Shown here: positions 1 through 9,913 of the stretch, in pieces | Numbering within the stretch: the stretch's first letter is position 1 | Layout of the letters: the number at the start of each line of letters is the position of its first letter | DNA from: Phycisphaerae bacterium | GTDB lineage: Bacteria; Planctomycetota; Phycisphaerae; Tepidisphaerales; Tepidisphaeraceae | Direction: 5' to 3' | Assembly (NCBI GenBank): GCA_030448225.1 | Contig: JAUJNJ010000096.1 | Coordinates: forward strand, 1-21,179 | DNA length: 21,179 nucleotides | The notes under the pieces: generated by a model | What the model was told of the DNA's origin: nothing | Seen by the model: the letters and a program-made list of their open reading frames with translations, nothing else | Databases searched by the model: none | Position numbers and translations under genes: made by a program

Positions 1-932
1 CCGGGGACCCGCGCGGCACAACCTGTAGACGGACCGCGACCGTATGCGGCCGATCACCACGCATGAAATCGTGTAGTTTGTTACGCCCGGTCGGGATGCG
101 GCCCGCTCTAGGAACGACGCGCGGACCGTGCCTGTCCTTCTCGAAGGTCTGGCGAATACCCTGCAGCGGCGACGACGTCGGGCGAACCCTTGCCCGCACC
201 GCCCGGCGAACGACGACGGGTCTGTCGGACCCGTCACCGTGCCTGTTGCCACGATGGAGATCGCGGCCGGAAACCTGCGACCTGCCGATACGAATGGGCC
301 GGTCCTGGCTTCGGTGGGGAGCTGCGCCCCGAGCGTGCGGAGAGAAATAGCAGACGCCGGGAAACGAGGGAACCCGCCGAAAGGGGGAAAGCCAGATATT
401 TTTCAGCCGATTTGCCGGGCAATAATATGGAACGCAACATACGCGAAACGCGAGAAATTCGCAGAAAAACATGCTTTGTCACGACGCATCTATTGAAGGC
501 CGGATCATGGCGATGGTGGCGATGCGACCGCTGCCGACCCGCTGCGCCACGTAGCGCATGTTCATATCAAACGCCACCACATCGTTGAGGCGGCGCGGCG
601 AAGGACCGGGTTAGGCGAAGATCGGGCGATGCGGATCGGTAGTTCCATCGCTCGCGCGCCGCTCTTGGCTCGAACTCTCGTCGGTACCCCGGCGTGGGCC
701 GATCGATGGAAGCGCGAGGAGTGGAGGGACACGAGGATGCGAATCGCGGCGGCAGCCGTTACCGTTCGTCATCCGCACGAGGCGCCGGAAACGTGCGCGA
801 GTTCATGGACGCGACGGGCGGTCCGGTCGCCGGCGTCCGAGTTGCGTGTCGCGAGCCGCAGGCGAGGCCGTGACACCGCGCAACGTTCATGGCTACACTT
901 TTGACCGCAGCGTGAACCCGGAGGCCCCTTTG
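1..932. other. Gene-free stretch with an AT-rich island
   Basis: No open frame here has convincing protein character. The short frames are rich in Arg, Pro, Ala and Gly and show no domain, and the frames on the two strands mirror each other's composition. The one feature that stands out is an AT-rich island at about 390-480 in an otherwise very GC-rich background. It contains a short palindrome, TTGCCGGGCAA (412-422), followed directly by ATAATATGG. The island could be a promoter or an operator, but it lies about 500 bases before the next start codon. Given the indels nearby, a heavily damaged gene in this stretch cannot be excluded. I see no tRNA or rRNA. Confidence 0.5.
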
Positions 933-2672
933 ATGAACCGTCGCGCGTTCCTCTCGCTCGCCGCCGTCTCGCCGCTCGCGCACCTGCTCCCGTCGCTCGC
1001 CGCCGCCGCCGCGGGGCCGGCGACGCGCCGGGGGTCGGGGCGCGAGTTGGCGGCGGACGTCGTGGTCGTCGGCGGCGGGGTCGGCGGCGTCGCCTGCGCG
1101 CTGGCCGCGGCGCGCAACGGGCTGCGGGTGATCCTCACCGAGGAGTTCGACTGGATCGGCGGGCAGCTCACGTCGCAGGCGGTCCCGCCGGACGAGTACC
1201 CCTCGGTCGAGACCTTCCCCTGCACGCGGCTGTACGGCACGTTCCGGGCGGGGGTCCGCGACTACTACCGCCGCCACTACCCGCTGACCGACGCCGCCCG
1301 CGCCGCGGCCGAGTTGAACCCGGGCAACGGCACCGTCTCGAAGCTGTGCCACGAGCCGCGCGTGGCGCTGGCCGTGCTGTTGGAGCTCCTCGCGCCCCAC
1401 GTCAGCGGCGGCCGCGTGCGGCTCCTCCAGCCGTGCGTGCCGGTCGGCGCGGACGCGGACGGCGACCGCGTCAACGCCGTCATCGTGCGGAACCGCGCGA
1501 CCGGCGCCGAGCACGCGCTGACGGCCCCGTACTTCGTCGACGCCACGGAACTCGGCGACCTGCTCCCCCTGACCGGCACCGAGTTCGTCACCGGGGCCGA
1601 GTCGCGCCGGGAGACGGGCGAGCCGCACGCCCCCGAGGCGGCACGTCCGGACAACCACCAGGCGTTCACCGTCTGCTTCGCGATGGACCACGTCGAGGGC
1701 ACGGATCAGACGATCGAGCGCCCCGCCGGCTACGCCGAGTTCTGGCGCGACTACGTGCCGAAGCTGACGCCCCCGTGGCCGGGAAAACTGCTGGCGTGGC
1801 CGATGAGCCACCCCGCGACGCTGAAGCCGCGCGACATGGCGTTCGACCCGACCGCCCCCACGCCGAAGGGCACGTACAACCTGTGGGCCTACCGTCGCAT
1901 CGCCGACCGCTCGAACTTCGTGCCCGGCACCTACGCCGGCGACGTCTGTCTCGTGAACTGGCCGCAGAACGACTACCTGCTCGGGAACCTCCACGCCGCC
2001 GGCCCCGACGTCGCCGCCGAGCGCCGGCGGCGGCCGCCCACGTCGAGCGGGGCGGGAACTGAGCCGCTGTCTGTTCTATTGGATGCAGACCGAGGCCCTG
2101 CGGGCCGACGGTACGCGGGGCTGGCCGGCCTGCGACTGGGTGGCCGGAGATCACCGGCATCGACGACGGCCTGGCGATGGCGCCGTACGTCCGCTTAATG
2201 GCGGATCAGGGCGTTCACCGTCACGGAGAACCACGTCGCGACCGAGATACGAAGGCGGCGACGGGCATTGCGCCCGACGAGTTCACGGCCGAGCCGTTCG
2301 GGGACACGGTGGGGATCGGCAGCTACCGGATCGACTTGCACCGACCGGCGGCGACAACTACATCGACGTGAGCACGCTGCCGTTCCAGGTGCTGCTCGGC
2401 GTTGATCCCGGGCGCAAGGTCGAGAACCTGCTCGCCGCGTGCAAGAACATCGGCACGACTCCACATCACCAACGGCTGCTACCGCCTCCACCCGGTCGAG
2501 TGGACGATCGGCGAGGCGGTCGGCGAACTCGTCGCCTATTGCACCGCCAGTAAACACCCGCCCCGGCGCGGTCCGTTCGAACCCGGAGCGATTGTCGGAC
2601 TTCCAGGCGGGGCTGACGCGGGCGGGCGTCCGGCTGCATTGGCCGGACGAGGTCGCGAAGCGGCCGCGTTGA
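933..2672 (+). pseudogene. FAD-dependent oxidoreductase, Tat-exported, frameshifted in its last third
   Basis: This is an FAD-dependent oxidoreductase of the FAD_oxidored (PF12831-like) type; its substrate cannot be told. The ATG at 933 follows GGAGG (920-924) at 8 bases. It opens with a twin-arginine style signal (MNRRAFLSLA, then a hydrophobic Ala/Leu stretch to about residue 27), which suggests export in folded form. The dinucleotide-binding motif VVVGGGVGGVACALAAA is at about residues 43-59, followed by the FAD-binding acidic strand end and WIGGQLTSQ. Reading is continuous to about 2030. After that the family sequence jumps between all three frames: YWMQTEA, PEITGIDDGLAMAPYV, FTVTENHVATEIR, VGIGSYRIDLH, GGDNYIDVSTLPFQ, ACKNIGTT, HITNGCYRLHPVEWTIGEA, and the tail DFQAGLTRAGVRLHWPD ending in TGA at 2670-2672. 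The intact product would be about 580 residues, normal for the family. The indels may be sequencing error rather than decay. Confidence 0.8.
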
Positions 2673-2728
2673 TCCGCCCCCCGCCACGCGCCGCCGCACG
2701 CACGCTCGGCAAGCCGTCAAAACAAAAC

Positions 2729-2766
2729 GTCGGCGGGCCGTCACCGAGTGGTGATGGCCCGCCGAC
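2729..2766. terminator. Bidirectional hairpin terminator between convergent genes
   Basis: Two 17-base arms (2729-2745 and 2750-2766) pair around the 4-base loop GAGT with a single G-T type mismatch. The hairpin sits 56 bases after the oxidoreductase stop on the plus strand and about 150 bases after the pseudopilin stop on the minus strand. On the minus strand the stem is followed by the T-rich run CGTTTTGTTTTGAC, so it fits a Rho-independent terminator best for the leftward gene. On the plus strand there is no immediate T-run, although CTTTTCTAT follows 15 bases later. Confidence 0.65.
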
Positions 2767-2913
2767 AAGCTGCTCGTCACCCTTTTCTATAGCGGTCGGT
2801 CGTGCCCCATCCGCACGACCGGCGCCGTCGGCCGCCTTCACGTGGCGTGGACTTGACGTCCGCCGTCGGCACGCGGCGGGCACGCGGATCCGCCGTCGCC
2901 GCCACCGCCGTGC

Positions 2914-3691
2914 TTAGCGGCGTTCCGCTGGTGCGGAGGGCTGCACCGAGGCGGTTGCTTCTGCGGCTGGCCGGGTCGCCAGCTTGCGGAACTCGTCGGG
3001 GTCAACCACTGAGCCGCTGCCATCCATGCAGGCGATCGCCATGACCTTGCCGTGACGCCGGAGAGACCCGACTCACCGCCGGCGTCGTTCAGGTTGAAGC
3101 TCTCGTTCGGCGTGCTGCCGTCGTTCCAGGCCGGGCCGTTGCGCTCGTCGGCCTCCCAGAACATGGCGTCGTCCGCCTTGAACTTGGTGATCTTGTACAT
3201 CGTCTTGGCCGCGCTGCATCCGGGCGTCGTACTCGCCGACCGCGCCGTTGATCAGGTAGCTGGTGACTTGTCGCCCAGCGCCACGCCGATCGGCAGGCTC
3301 TCGGTGTGCGTCGGGCACTTGTAGACCTCGCGGTTCTTCAGGTACGGGCGAACGAGCCGGTCTCTGACCCACTTTGCGCTGGGGAACGACATCACCGGCC
3401 GGAACAGCCAACCGGCGGCGACGTTCGTTTTCGGGCTGTTGCCCAGTTCGAGAACGGCAGGGTCCGACCGCTGACGTACATGTGGGCGACGGTCGCGAGC
3501 TGCTTGATGTTGCTGAGGCGACTTGACGCGGATTGACTGCTCACGGGCCTTGCCCAGGGCCGGAGCAGGATGCTGATTAGCAGCGCGATGATCCCGATGA
3601 CCACGAGCAGCTCGACCAGGGTGAACGCGCCGCGACGTTGGCCGGGCCGCGGCCCGTCGAGCGAGGAAGACGTGAGACGGGTGTTGTACAT
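2914..3691 (-). pseudogene. Type II secretion/pilin-like pseudopilin, frameshifted
   Basis: This is a prepilin-type protein of the large planctomycete family that shares an N-terminal methylation/cleavage signal. The start ATG (3691-3689) follows AGGAG (3704-3700) at 8 bases. The N-terminus is a basic leader, then AFTLVELLVVIGIIALLISILL at residues 22-43. Ala occupies the usual -1 Gly position directly before Phe, and Glu is at +5, as a prepilin peptidase substrate needs. The rest is spread over several frames: PALGKAREQSIRVK, SNIKQLATVAHMYV, then VMSFPSAKWVRDRLVRPYLK and YKCPTHTESLPIGVALGDK, then MYKITKFKADDAMFWEADER and GPAWNDGSTPNESFNLND. The tail reads HGKVMAIACMDGSGSVVDPD and ends ...PSAPAERR with TAA at 2916-2914. 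One break can be resolved to a base missing from GGCCGTCAC (observed GGCGTCAC near 3055). About 259 residues if repaired. The role is probably cell-surface or pseudopilus structure. Confidence 0.75.
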
Positions 3692-3800
3692 GACTGGCAC
3701 TCCTGGAAACGGGTTGGCGGGCTGTCCAGCGTCCGCCGGGGGAAGATCGGAAATGACCGCGAGATGCAAAGGGTAGCAATCGTTCACAGGGTACGGCGGC

Positions 3801-3822
3801 CGTCGTCGCGCGTGCGACGACG
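3801..3822 (-). terminator. Hairpin after the giant surface-protein gene
   Basis: A perfect 9-base stem (3801-3809 with 3814-3822) closes a 4-base loop. It lies about 20 bases beyond the likely TGA stop (3845-3843) of the leftward giant gene. There is no T-run after it, so this is either a weak intrinsic terminator or an mRNA 3' stabiliser between that gene and the pseudopilin. Confidence 0.4.
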
Positions 3823-3842
3823 TCGCCGTTTCACGCCAAGGC

Positions 3843-6800
3843 TCAAGCGTTCGCCACGTTGTTTTCGCCTCCGACGCCGCCAGGCGCTGCCGCCCCAGCA
3901 GGCCGGCGGCGGCCGCGAGGCCGCGCAGCGTGAGGCCGGCGGGTTCGGGCACGACGCGGACGTCGAACGCGCCGCCGAAGCCGTTGCCGGTCGCGGGGTC
4001 GAACGCCTCGTACGTCAGCGTCAGGTCCGACAGCAGGAACTGCTCGCTCAGGCCGGCGAACGCGATCGGCCCGAGGCTGGTTGGCGAACGGCTGGTTGAA
4101 CCGCGAGTAGAACACGCGGTTCGCCCGGTCGACCGTCAGCGCGCGCCGGCGGGGAACTGGGGCCGGCACGTTGCCGGTCCGACGGGTCGAACGATGCGCG
4201 CTGCTGCCTTGCAGGTCCACGCCGTCGATCGACAGCCCGTCGACCTCGACGCCGATGTCGCCGGTGCCGAGGTCGTACTGGTGACGGTCGGCTTGCCGTC
4301 GGTTCGGTTGCCCGCCGCCGGTCGTCGCCTCGGCCGCCAGGCCGCCGGGGCCGACGCGACGGTCAGGGACGTCGCCGCGCCGCCGAGGGTGCTGGCGGTC
4401 GCCGGGGCCGGCTCGCCGTAGGTGCCGCGGTCGTAGCGTCGGCCGCGGAGGATCAGGTTGATGTCGTCCGGGTCCACGTCCTGGTCGTTGTCCACGTCGC
4501 CCTGGGCCCAGGTGGCGTGGAGGGGCTGGCGTCGTACTTGCGCGCGGAGGATCAGGTTGATGTCGTCGGGGCTGACCTGCTGGTCCATGTTCACGTCGCC
4601 CGCGGCGTACTGGAACGCCCGCAGCGTCACGTCGGCCGGGTTGACCCGCAGTTGCAGCAGCCGGCCGGTCTCGCCGCGTTGGCGTAGTCCAACCCGCTGG
4701 TCGTGGCGAACGCGCCGCTGACGGCCGAGGCGGTCACGACCTTGTAGACGTCGCCGGCCCCGCCGGCGGGGATGAGCGGCGTCGCCGGCGTGTGGCCGTT
4801 GACGAGGTCGACGGTCAGCTGCCCCGCCGAGCGTCACCGCCCCGGCCGCGGCGAGCTGGTCGTGGCCGGCGGCACCGGGCGTCGTGCCGCCGAGGTTCGT
4901 GCGGAGCACGCGCCCGTGCCGCTGAGCGTGACGGCCCCGCCGGTGCTGAGCCGGCCCGCCGCGGCGGCGGTGCCGGGGGCGATCGTGCCGCTGGCCGTCA
5001 CGGCGCCGGCGACGCTGCCGTTGCCGCCAGGCGATGCGCGCCGGCGTTGACGGTGATGGCGTCGGTCCCCGACTTGCCGCCGTCCACGAGCAGGGTGCCG
5101 TGGTGACGCCGGTCGTGCCGGTGTAGGTGCTGGTCGTGCCGGCCGCGAGCACCATCGTGCCGCTGCCGTTCTTCACGACGTTGGCGGCGGGGTGCGCCGT
5201 TGTTCTGGAACCCGACGTTGCTGACGAGGTCCGCGTCGGCGTTACCGGTGGCGTCGCCGACGTTGAACGTCGTCGTGCCGTTGGCGCGCTGCTGCCGACG
5301 GCGATGAAGTTGTTGGTGCCGGTGCCGGCTGGAAGCTCGACGGCGTCGAGCCGCCGACGGTGACGGTCCCGCGAAGGGCGAACGCCCCGTTGGTCGCGAC
5401 GCCGCCGTTGAGCAGGAGGCGACCGCCGTTGATCACCAGGTTGTTGAACGTGGTGTTCGAGTTGTTGCTCGCCACGGTGCCGCCGGCGTTGACCCCGGTC
5501 TGCGCGATCGGGTTGAGGTACGGGCGTCGGGCAGGCCGAACGCGTCGGATGTCCATGCGGACCGTGCCGGCGTTGTTCACGGTGAGGGCCGCCGTTGTTG
5601 TACAGCGAGCCGTTGCCGGCGAAGGCCAGCGTGCCGGCGTTGACGACGGTCGGGCCGGCGAAGGAGTTGCCGGCGGTGAGCGTCAGCGTGCCGGTGCCGG
5701 TCTTGGTGATGCCGTACCCGCCGCTGATCGGGCCGGACACGGTCGCGCCGTTGGTCGAGTCGACCGCCCAGGTCTGGTTGGCGGCCAGGGCGACGTTCGT
5801 GCCGAGGGTGAACGCGCTGGCGCGCCGGCGGCGACGGTCAGGCCGCCGGTGCCGAGCGTCAGCGTCTCGGGCAGCACGGCCGAGTTGCCGACCGTGACGG
5901 CGGCGGTGCTGTTGCTCGTGAGGCTCTTGAAGGCCATGTCCGCGGCCGAGCACCGTGTTCAGGTTGCTCGCGCCGGTGGACGGGAAGGTCACATCCGCGC
6001 CGCTGCCGGGGACGACCGAGGTGACGGTCGCGCCGGCGGCGTCGGACGTCCAGTTCGTCTGGGTGCCGTTCTTCGTGATGGCCAGCACGTTGGAGTTCGC
6101 AGTGCCGGTGCCGCTTTTCCATAGGCCGTGGCGAGCGGCGCGTCGTTCGGGAACGTGACAGAGACGGCCGTGTTGGTCGCGGCCACGCCCCCGTCGCTGG
6201 GAGTAGTTCGTGTTGTTCAGCAGGTCGGCCGAGTAGGTCGCGCCGCTGGTGAGCCCGCTCGGGGCCTCCAGCAGGTCGTACGACCCGCTGGGCGTGCTGG
6301 CCAGGATCAGGTTGAGGTCAAGGCTGATCGTGCCCCGGGCATCGGCGATGCGACCGGACGGGACGATGATCTTGTCGCTCGAGCCGGCATTGCCGACGTC
6401 GAAGTTGAGCTTGTTGCCGCCGGCGAGGGTCAGGGCCGACGCCGTGGAGACTGGGACGAGGCGAAGGTCAAGTCCGTCGCGCCACCGTTGACGAGGCTCA
6501 GGTTCGTGTTAGTCGCCATCGTCGTCAGCACCGAGCCGGCGCGGGGCGTTTGCTCGAGAGCCGCAGGGTGCCGGCGTTGACGGCGGTCGGCCCGGTATAG
6601 GTCGAGTTGCCGTCCATCGTGAACGCCGGTGCCGTTCTCTACGAGCAGACGTACGTCGGCTCGTCGAAGTAGCTGGTGCCGTTCTCGATGGTGCCGCTGA
6701 ACGTCGAACTGGCGTTGTTCTCGCCGACCGTGATCCGGGAAGCCGCCGTTGCGGTTGTGGATGATCCCGGTGCCGCTCAGGCCATTGACCGTCGCGTGTC

Positions 6801-6850
6801 CGCCCATCATGTTGAGGCGGCCGTTCACGATCATGTTGCCCTTGCCCGGG
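3843..6850 (-). pseudogene. C-terminal half of the giant beta-strand-repeat protein: PATR repeats, dockerin pair, PEP-CTERM (frameshifted)
   Basis: This continues the gene that starts at 9671, in shifting frames. Recognisable autotransporter-associated beta-strand repeats include GYGITKTGTGTLTLTAGN followed by FAGPTVVNAGTLAFAGNGSL, and VVKNGSGTMVLAAGTTSTYT. Two type I dockerin repeats follow: GDVNMDQQVSPDDINLILR (about 4548-4610) and GDVDNDQDVDPDDINLILR (about 4450-4512). Both have Asp/Asn at calcium-ligand positions. After them come a beta-rich segment (FAGLSEQFLLSDLTLTYEAF) and a PEP-CTERM tail: VVPEPAGLTL, a short hydrophobic helix GLAAAAGLLG and a basic end (about 3957-3880). The sorting signal implies processing by an exosortase, which is not in this window. 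More than ten frame changes occur between 6.85 and 3.85 kb. The likely stop is TGA at 3845-3843, but the last frame is uncertain. I saw no second signal peptide, so one gene is more likely than two. Confidence 0.75.
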
Positions 6851-9671
6851 GCAGGGGCAGGCTGCCGATCGGCGAGTCGGGGTATGTCGTGAACACTTCC
6901 GCGTCGTATTCGATCTCGGTGTCGCCGAGGTAATCGTTCTCCGCGCTGCCGATGATGATCCGGCCGCCGGACGTGAAGATCAGGCCGCCGGGACCGGTGA
7001 TCTTGCCGTTGAGGAACAGGTTGTCGTTGCCGGAGGTCGACCCGACGCTCGACGTGCGGTTGAGGTGGATCGTGCCGTTGTAGTACGACTGGGCACCCGC
7101 GTCGGGCGCCCGCGACCGGAGCGTCCCGCCCGGCGACGTGCCGTTCAGGTACAGATCATTGGCAACGCTGATCGTCGCATTACCGGGACCGCGGCCGAGC
7201 GCGAGGCGGCCGCCCGGGGCGACCGTGATCGGGCCCTGGCCGACGGCGTTGTTGTTGGCGACCGTGAGCTGCCCGGCGTTGATGATCGTGCCGCCGGTGT
7301 AGGTGCTGTTGTCGGCGTAGATCGTGAACGTGCCGTAGCCGCTCTTGATGAGCGTGGTCGGGGTCGAGCCGTTGTTCACGACGTCGACGTTGATCTCGAA
7401 GCGATCGTTCTCGCCGAACGCCGAGTCGTACGAGTGGACGAACAGTTCGCCGCTGGCGAGGCCGGAAGTGAGCTTGCCGCCGCCGGTGATCTGGTTGCCG
7501 TTGCCGTAGGTGATCAGGACGCCGCCGCTGTTCACCTTGAGGGTGGCGCCGGCGTTGATGGTCAGGGCGTTATCGTTACGGGCGATGACCGAATTCACCG
7601 TGGCGTCCGACGTGATCGTCTGGGCGCTGAAAGTGTTCTGCGCGTTGCTCGCGCCGGTGTTGCTGTCGACGAAGAGGTTGTCGGTCGGGAGCAGTTCGCC
7701 GGACGAAGCCCACTGCGATTTGTACGGGCCGGCGTACGCCTTTGCGCCGGTGTTGGGGTCGTAGGTGGCCCAGGTGGAGTTCCACGGGTCGCCGTCGCCC
7801 TTGTAGGCGGTCGCCCAACCGCCCATGATGCCGTTCGTGTTGGCCATGGGCCGGGCCGCCTGCCCGGGCTCGGTGATGTTGGTGATCTTGACTTGGCCGT
7901 TGTCGCCGGCGGCACCGATCGTGCCCCAGTTCGCCTTGAACTCAATCGTCGCGCCCTTGGCGCGGGTCAGGTTGAGGAGCGTCAGCGGACGGGCGCCGCC
8001 GGAGGGCTGGTTGCTGAACGTGTTCAGCGCCGACGCCGTCGTCACGTTCCGGAGGGTGTAGTCCTTAACCGATCCGTTGGTGTTGTGGAATACTTCGCCG
8101 CCGTGCATGACCACCGGCGTGTCGCCGAGTGGGTCGCCGCTCAGGTTCGTCAGCCCCAGCCCGCCGTTGCGCGTCTGGGACTGCCCGCCGGTGTAGACGT
8201 AATCCGATCGGGTGCCGCTGGCGTAGAGCGTGACGCTGTGGGTGGCCTTGGCGTTACCGGCCAGCTCGATGGAGCCGTCGTTAACGATGATCGGGCCGTC
8301 GTAGCCGCGGCCCAAGCCCTGCTTGCCGAAGCCTTCCTTGACGAGCGTGGTGTTGGCGCTGTTCTCGATCGTGCCGGAGAACGTGCCGGACGCGCCCGAC
8401 CCGAACGTCAGGACGCTGGGGGCGTTGACGACGTTGCCGTTGCCGGACAGCGTGCCGAACCGCTCGTTGCGGCCGTTCATGTCGAACGTGCCGTCCATCT
8501 GGCTGATGTCGCCGGAGTCGACGATCTGATCGTTGCCGATGCCGTCGAGCCGCACGGTGGCACCGGGCTTGACCGACCCGATCGCCCCGACCGCGTGGAC
8601 GCTGCGCGACGAGGCCTTATTGAGCGCGAGTGTGCCGGCGCTGACGTTGATGGCGAGGCCGGCGTTGTCGGCCGGGCCGCCGAACGTGAGCGAGTCGGTG
8701 CCGGACTTGACGAAGGCGGCGTTGCGGACCGAGCTGCCGTTGAAGGTGTACGCGCCCGCCGAGTTGCTGACGATCACGCCGCCCGGGGCGGCCGTGCCGA
8801 GTTGGGCGCTGACGGTGCGGTTGACGACCGGCGCGCCGTTGGCGTCGGTGTCGCGGAAGATGAGGTTGTTGCCGTTGGAGAACGTCTGGCCGCTGAAGTT
8901 CGGGGTCGAGGTGTCGAACAGGCCGTTGACCTGCCCGCTCCAGTACCGGACCGGCTGGCTGGACGTCAGGAGCTGGAAGCCGCTGACCGGGGCGCGGAAC
9001 CCGCCGCGCATCGAGAAGCTGAGTTGGCCTTCGGTCACAACCAGGCCGTCCCACTGGACGTAGTTGCCCGTCTGCGGCGTGGCGGGGTTGGTGCTGGTGG
9101 CGCGGATGAACTGCGGGTTGTTCACGTAATCCGACCCCCGCTGGTGTCGGATGTTGTAGACCAGGCCGCTGGCGCTGTTGAAGTAGGTGCTGGGGTCCGA
9201 GCCGTCGCGCATCGTGTAGAGCACGAGGTCGTAGAAGCCGGCGCCGATGCCGTTCAGGCTCACGGTGTTCGTGCCGCCGTTCTGGGCGGAGACATAACCG
9301 TGGTAGAGCTGGTGGTTCGGGGTGGAGTTGCCCGAGCCGGTGGTCCACTCCTCGGTGGCGTTCATGCTCAGCGTGACGCCGGTGGGGGCACCGCTGGCAT
9401 TGTTAAGCACCTGATTGTTGACCGACCGGCCGAAAACGTTGTTCCAATTCGCTTGCGGGAACACGCCGGCCGTCGAGGCGGGGTCCATCGGGACGGCGCC
9501 GCGGCCTTGATTGCCGACGAAGTCGACGCCGATGTACGGCGCAGCCTGCACGCCGCTGGCCGCGAGCGCGGCGCCGACGGCGGACAGCAGGATGGCCCGA
9601 CGGCGAGTGGCCTGGGCCGCGGGGACGCGGTTGGAGACGACGGGGCGGACGGACGAGGACGTGGTACCCAT
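6831..9671 (-). CDS. Giant secreted autotransporter-repeat surface protein, intact N-terminal half
   Basis: This is an exported surface protein rich in Gly, Asn, Thr and Ser. The chosen ATG (9671-9669) lies 9 bases after GAGAGAGG (9688-9681); a second ATG two codons upstream (9677) is too close to that site. The signal peptide has a basic stretch (ATRRRAILLSAVGAALAASG) and a probable cut after VQA, near residue 43. A globular beta-rich domain follows (YIGVDFVGNQGRGAVPMD ... FYDLVLYTMRDGSDPSTYF), then repeated beta-strand modules such as TTLIKSGYGTFTIYADNSTY and TGGTIINAGQLTVANNNAVG, typical of PATR (PF12951/TIGR02601). The frame is clean for about 940 codons and then stops artificially at 6831-6833; the sequence resumes in another frame as MIVNGRLNMMGGHATVNGL. 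The joined gene would encode about 1,940 residues. Adhesion or matrix function is inferred from the repeat type; no enzymatic motif is visible. Confidence 0.85.
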   Translation of the reverse strand: MGTTSSSVRPVVSNRVPAAQATRRRAILLSAVGAALAASGVQAAPYIGVDFVGNQGRGAVPMDPASTAGVFPQANWNNVFGRSVNNQVLNNASGAPTGVTLSMNATEEWTTGSGNSTPNHQLYHGYVSAQNGGTNTVSLNGIGAGFYDLVLYTMRDGSDPSTYFNSASGLVYNIRHQRGSDYVNNPQFIRATSTNPATPQTGNYVQWDGLVVTEGQLSFSMRGGFRAPVSGFQLLTSSQPVRYWSGQVNGLFDTSTPNFSGQTFSNGNNLIFRDTDANGAPVVNRTVSAQLGTAAPGGVIVSNSAGAYTFNGSSVRNAAFVKSGTDSLTFGGPADNAGLAINVSAGTLALNKASSRSVHAVGAIGSVKPGATVRLDGIGNDQIVDSGDISQMDGTFDMNGRNERFGTLSGNGNVVNAPSVLTFGSGASGTFSGTIENSANTTLVKEGFGKQGLGRGYDGPIIVNDGSIELAGNAKATHSVTLYASGTRSDYVYTGGQSQTRNGGLGLTNLSGDPLGDTPVVMHGGEVFHNTNGSVKDYTLRNVTTASALNTFSNQPSGGARPLTLLNLTRAKGATIEFKANWGTIGAAGDNGQVKITNITEPGQAARPMANTNGIMGGWATAYKGDGDPWNSTWATYDPNTGAKAYAGPYKSQWASSGELLPTDNLFVDSNTGASNAQNTFSAQTITSDATVNSVIARNDNALTINAGATLKVNSGGVLITYGNGNQITGGGKLTSGLASGELFVHSYDSAFGENDRFEINVDVVNNGSTPTTLIKSGYGTFTIYADNSTYTGGTIINAGQLTVANNNAVGQGPITVAPGGRLALGRGPGNATISVANDLYLNGTSPGGTLRSRAPDAGAQSYYNGTIHLNRTSSVGSTSGNDNLFLNGKITGPGGLIFTSGGRIIIGSAENDYLGDTEIEYDAEVFTTYPDSPIGSLPLPRARAT

Positions 9672-9680
9672 GTGCATTTT

Positions 9681-9688
9681 CCTCTCTC
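9681..9688 (-). promoter_or_regulatory. Ribosome binding site that decides the giant-gene start
   Basis: The minus strand reads GAGAGAGG, then AAAATGCAC, then ATG. The 9-base spacing favours the ATG at 9671 over the one at 9677, which would leave only 3 bases. Confidence 0.6.
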
Positions 9689-9913
9689 TGACCTGACGTG
9701 CCTGCGGAACCTGGTAGCCGGATCCGGGCGGCGGGGCCCGGGGGTGTCGGAGACTACGAAGTAGCCAACCCTCCGGGGTCGGGCCGCGAATCAAACCTGG
9801 TGCGAAATGTGCCGCTGAACGGTTCGGGCGAAAGGGCGGGGCGAGTCCCGTCGCGCACGTGCGGGTCCCGGGCATGAACTGCCCCGGCCGTACGCTTATT
9901 CCCGGCCGGCGTG

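Noticed and set aside
7065..9764. 899-codon open frame on the plus strand opposite the giant surface-protein gene
   Set aside because: Composition is dominated by Val, Arg, Ala, Gly and Asp with no domain or signal. It mirrors the codon bias of the well-supported minus-strand gene, so it is an antisense shadow.
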